Source: Bacteroidota bacterium
GTDB taxonomy: Bacteria > Bacteroidota > Ignavibacteria > UBA10030 > UBA6906
Assembly: GCA_003541875.1 (NCBI GenBank)
Contig: DPLS01000158.1
Span: 1 to 5,009, forward strand
Direction of reading: 5' to 3'
Length of the DNA stretch: 5,009 nucleotides
Of this stretch, positions 4,806-5,009 are shown piece after piece. The notes beneath the pieces are model-generated. The model made no database searches, was not told the DNA's origin, and worked only from the letters and a program-made list of their open reading frames with translations. The position numbers were made by a program, and so were the translations under genes. Numbering within the stretch: position 1 is the stretch's first letter; every line of letters starts with the position of its first letter.

Positions 4806-5009
4806 TTATTTACTGCGGAATTGCGGATACTTGTTCAAATAGACTTCGATGTTTGACGGAAGGTCTTTTTGCTTGGCAAAACTGCACGACCAGTTCTTTC
4901 CGCGATCCAAAGCAGCCCCGCCATCCCCATGTTTTATGTGCAAACTCTTTACGATATGAGTCTGCCATCCGGCAGCGCGAACTCTGTAGCAGTAGTCGTC
5001 ATCATCAAA
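4806..5009 (-). CDS. Glycosyltransferase family 2-like protein, C-terminal fragment (cut by right edge)
   Basis: The last 67 residues of a protein whose start lies beyond the right edge; the stop is TAA 4808-4806. The fragment opens FDDDDYCYRVRAAGWQTHIV and continues SLHIKHGDGGAAL, ending YLNKYPQFRSK. The run 'D-D-D-Y-C-x-R-x-R-x-A-G-W' followed by a hydrophobic strand and 'H-I-K-H-G-D-G-G' matches the end of GT-A fold family 2 glycosyltransferases, where an [E/D]D-x-D-[Y/L]-C-x-R helix carries the catalytic-base region and a later His-x-x-x-G segment follows ('V-x-H-x-x-G-G'). Such enzymes transfer a sugar from a nucleotide donor. The N-terminal nucleotide-binding half and the DxD motif are outside the window and cannot be checked. 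It sits upstream of the scaffold gene on the same strand, so it may belong to the phage and modify virion proteins or host glycans. It was too short and edge-cut for routine gene finding. Confidence 0.72.
   Translation of the reverse strand, partial: FDDDDYCYRVRAAGWQTHIVKSLHIKHGDGGAALDRGKNWSCSFAKQKDLPSNIEVYLNKYPQFRSK

Overview
This window is a stretch of the virion-structure (head) module of a tailed bacteriophage or prophage of the Caudoviricetes type. All supported genes lie on the minus strand, so transcription runs from high to low coordinates. The compact spacing, Shine-Dalgarno (SD) sequences and gene order (scaffold, major capsid protein, small head-associated proteins, connector/adaptor) are typical of a phage late operon. 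The sequence shows no host marker; only a bacterial host using SD-led translation can be inferred.

In transcription order the window holds: the C-terminal end of a family 2-like glycosyltransferase (4806-5009, cut by the right edge); a 92-base gap with a small hairpin; a scaffold-like acidic/coiled-coil protein (3904-4713); the major capsid protein (MCP) gene; a 123-residue protein with a zinc-finger-like Cys/His motif (1507-1878); a 150-base intergenic region with a tRNA-like three-way junction (1417-1481); a 138-residue beta-rich probable capsid-decoration or fibre protein (940-1356); a 143-residue unassigned structural-module protein (499-930); and the N-terminal 166 residues of a probable head-tail adaptor (1-498, cut by the left edge).

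The main discovery is that the capsid gene is split. The long capsid reading frame (1897-3138 if read from its first usable start codon) has no good start. Its in-frame upstream codons still look like capsid protein until a stop at 3184-3186. The real start, with a good SD, is about 700 bases upstream at 3887, where a 35-base exon encodes MPMNLTAFDAAL. The 680 bases between (3852 down to 3173) fold as a group I self-splicing intron: P1 with a U-G pair at the splice site, P2, P3, P4, P5, P6, P7 with the expected bulged A, P8 and three 3' hairpins, two of them capped by GNRA loops, can all be paired by eye. Removing it joins the exons in frame to give a 436-residue capsid protein. The intron carries a single-motif LAGLIDADG homing endonuclease (3184-3759), whose C-terminal tail is encoded by the ribozyme core itself and whose frame is that of the downstream capsid exon.

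Together the genes make and shape the capsid. The scaffold would guide assembly of the capsid protein, the downstream small proteins would decorate or complete the head, and the adaptor would sit under the portal. Capsid synthesis would depend on intron splicing, because unspliced RNA gives only a 13-residue peptide from the capsid start codon.
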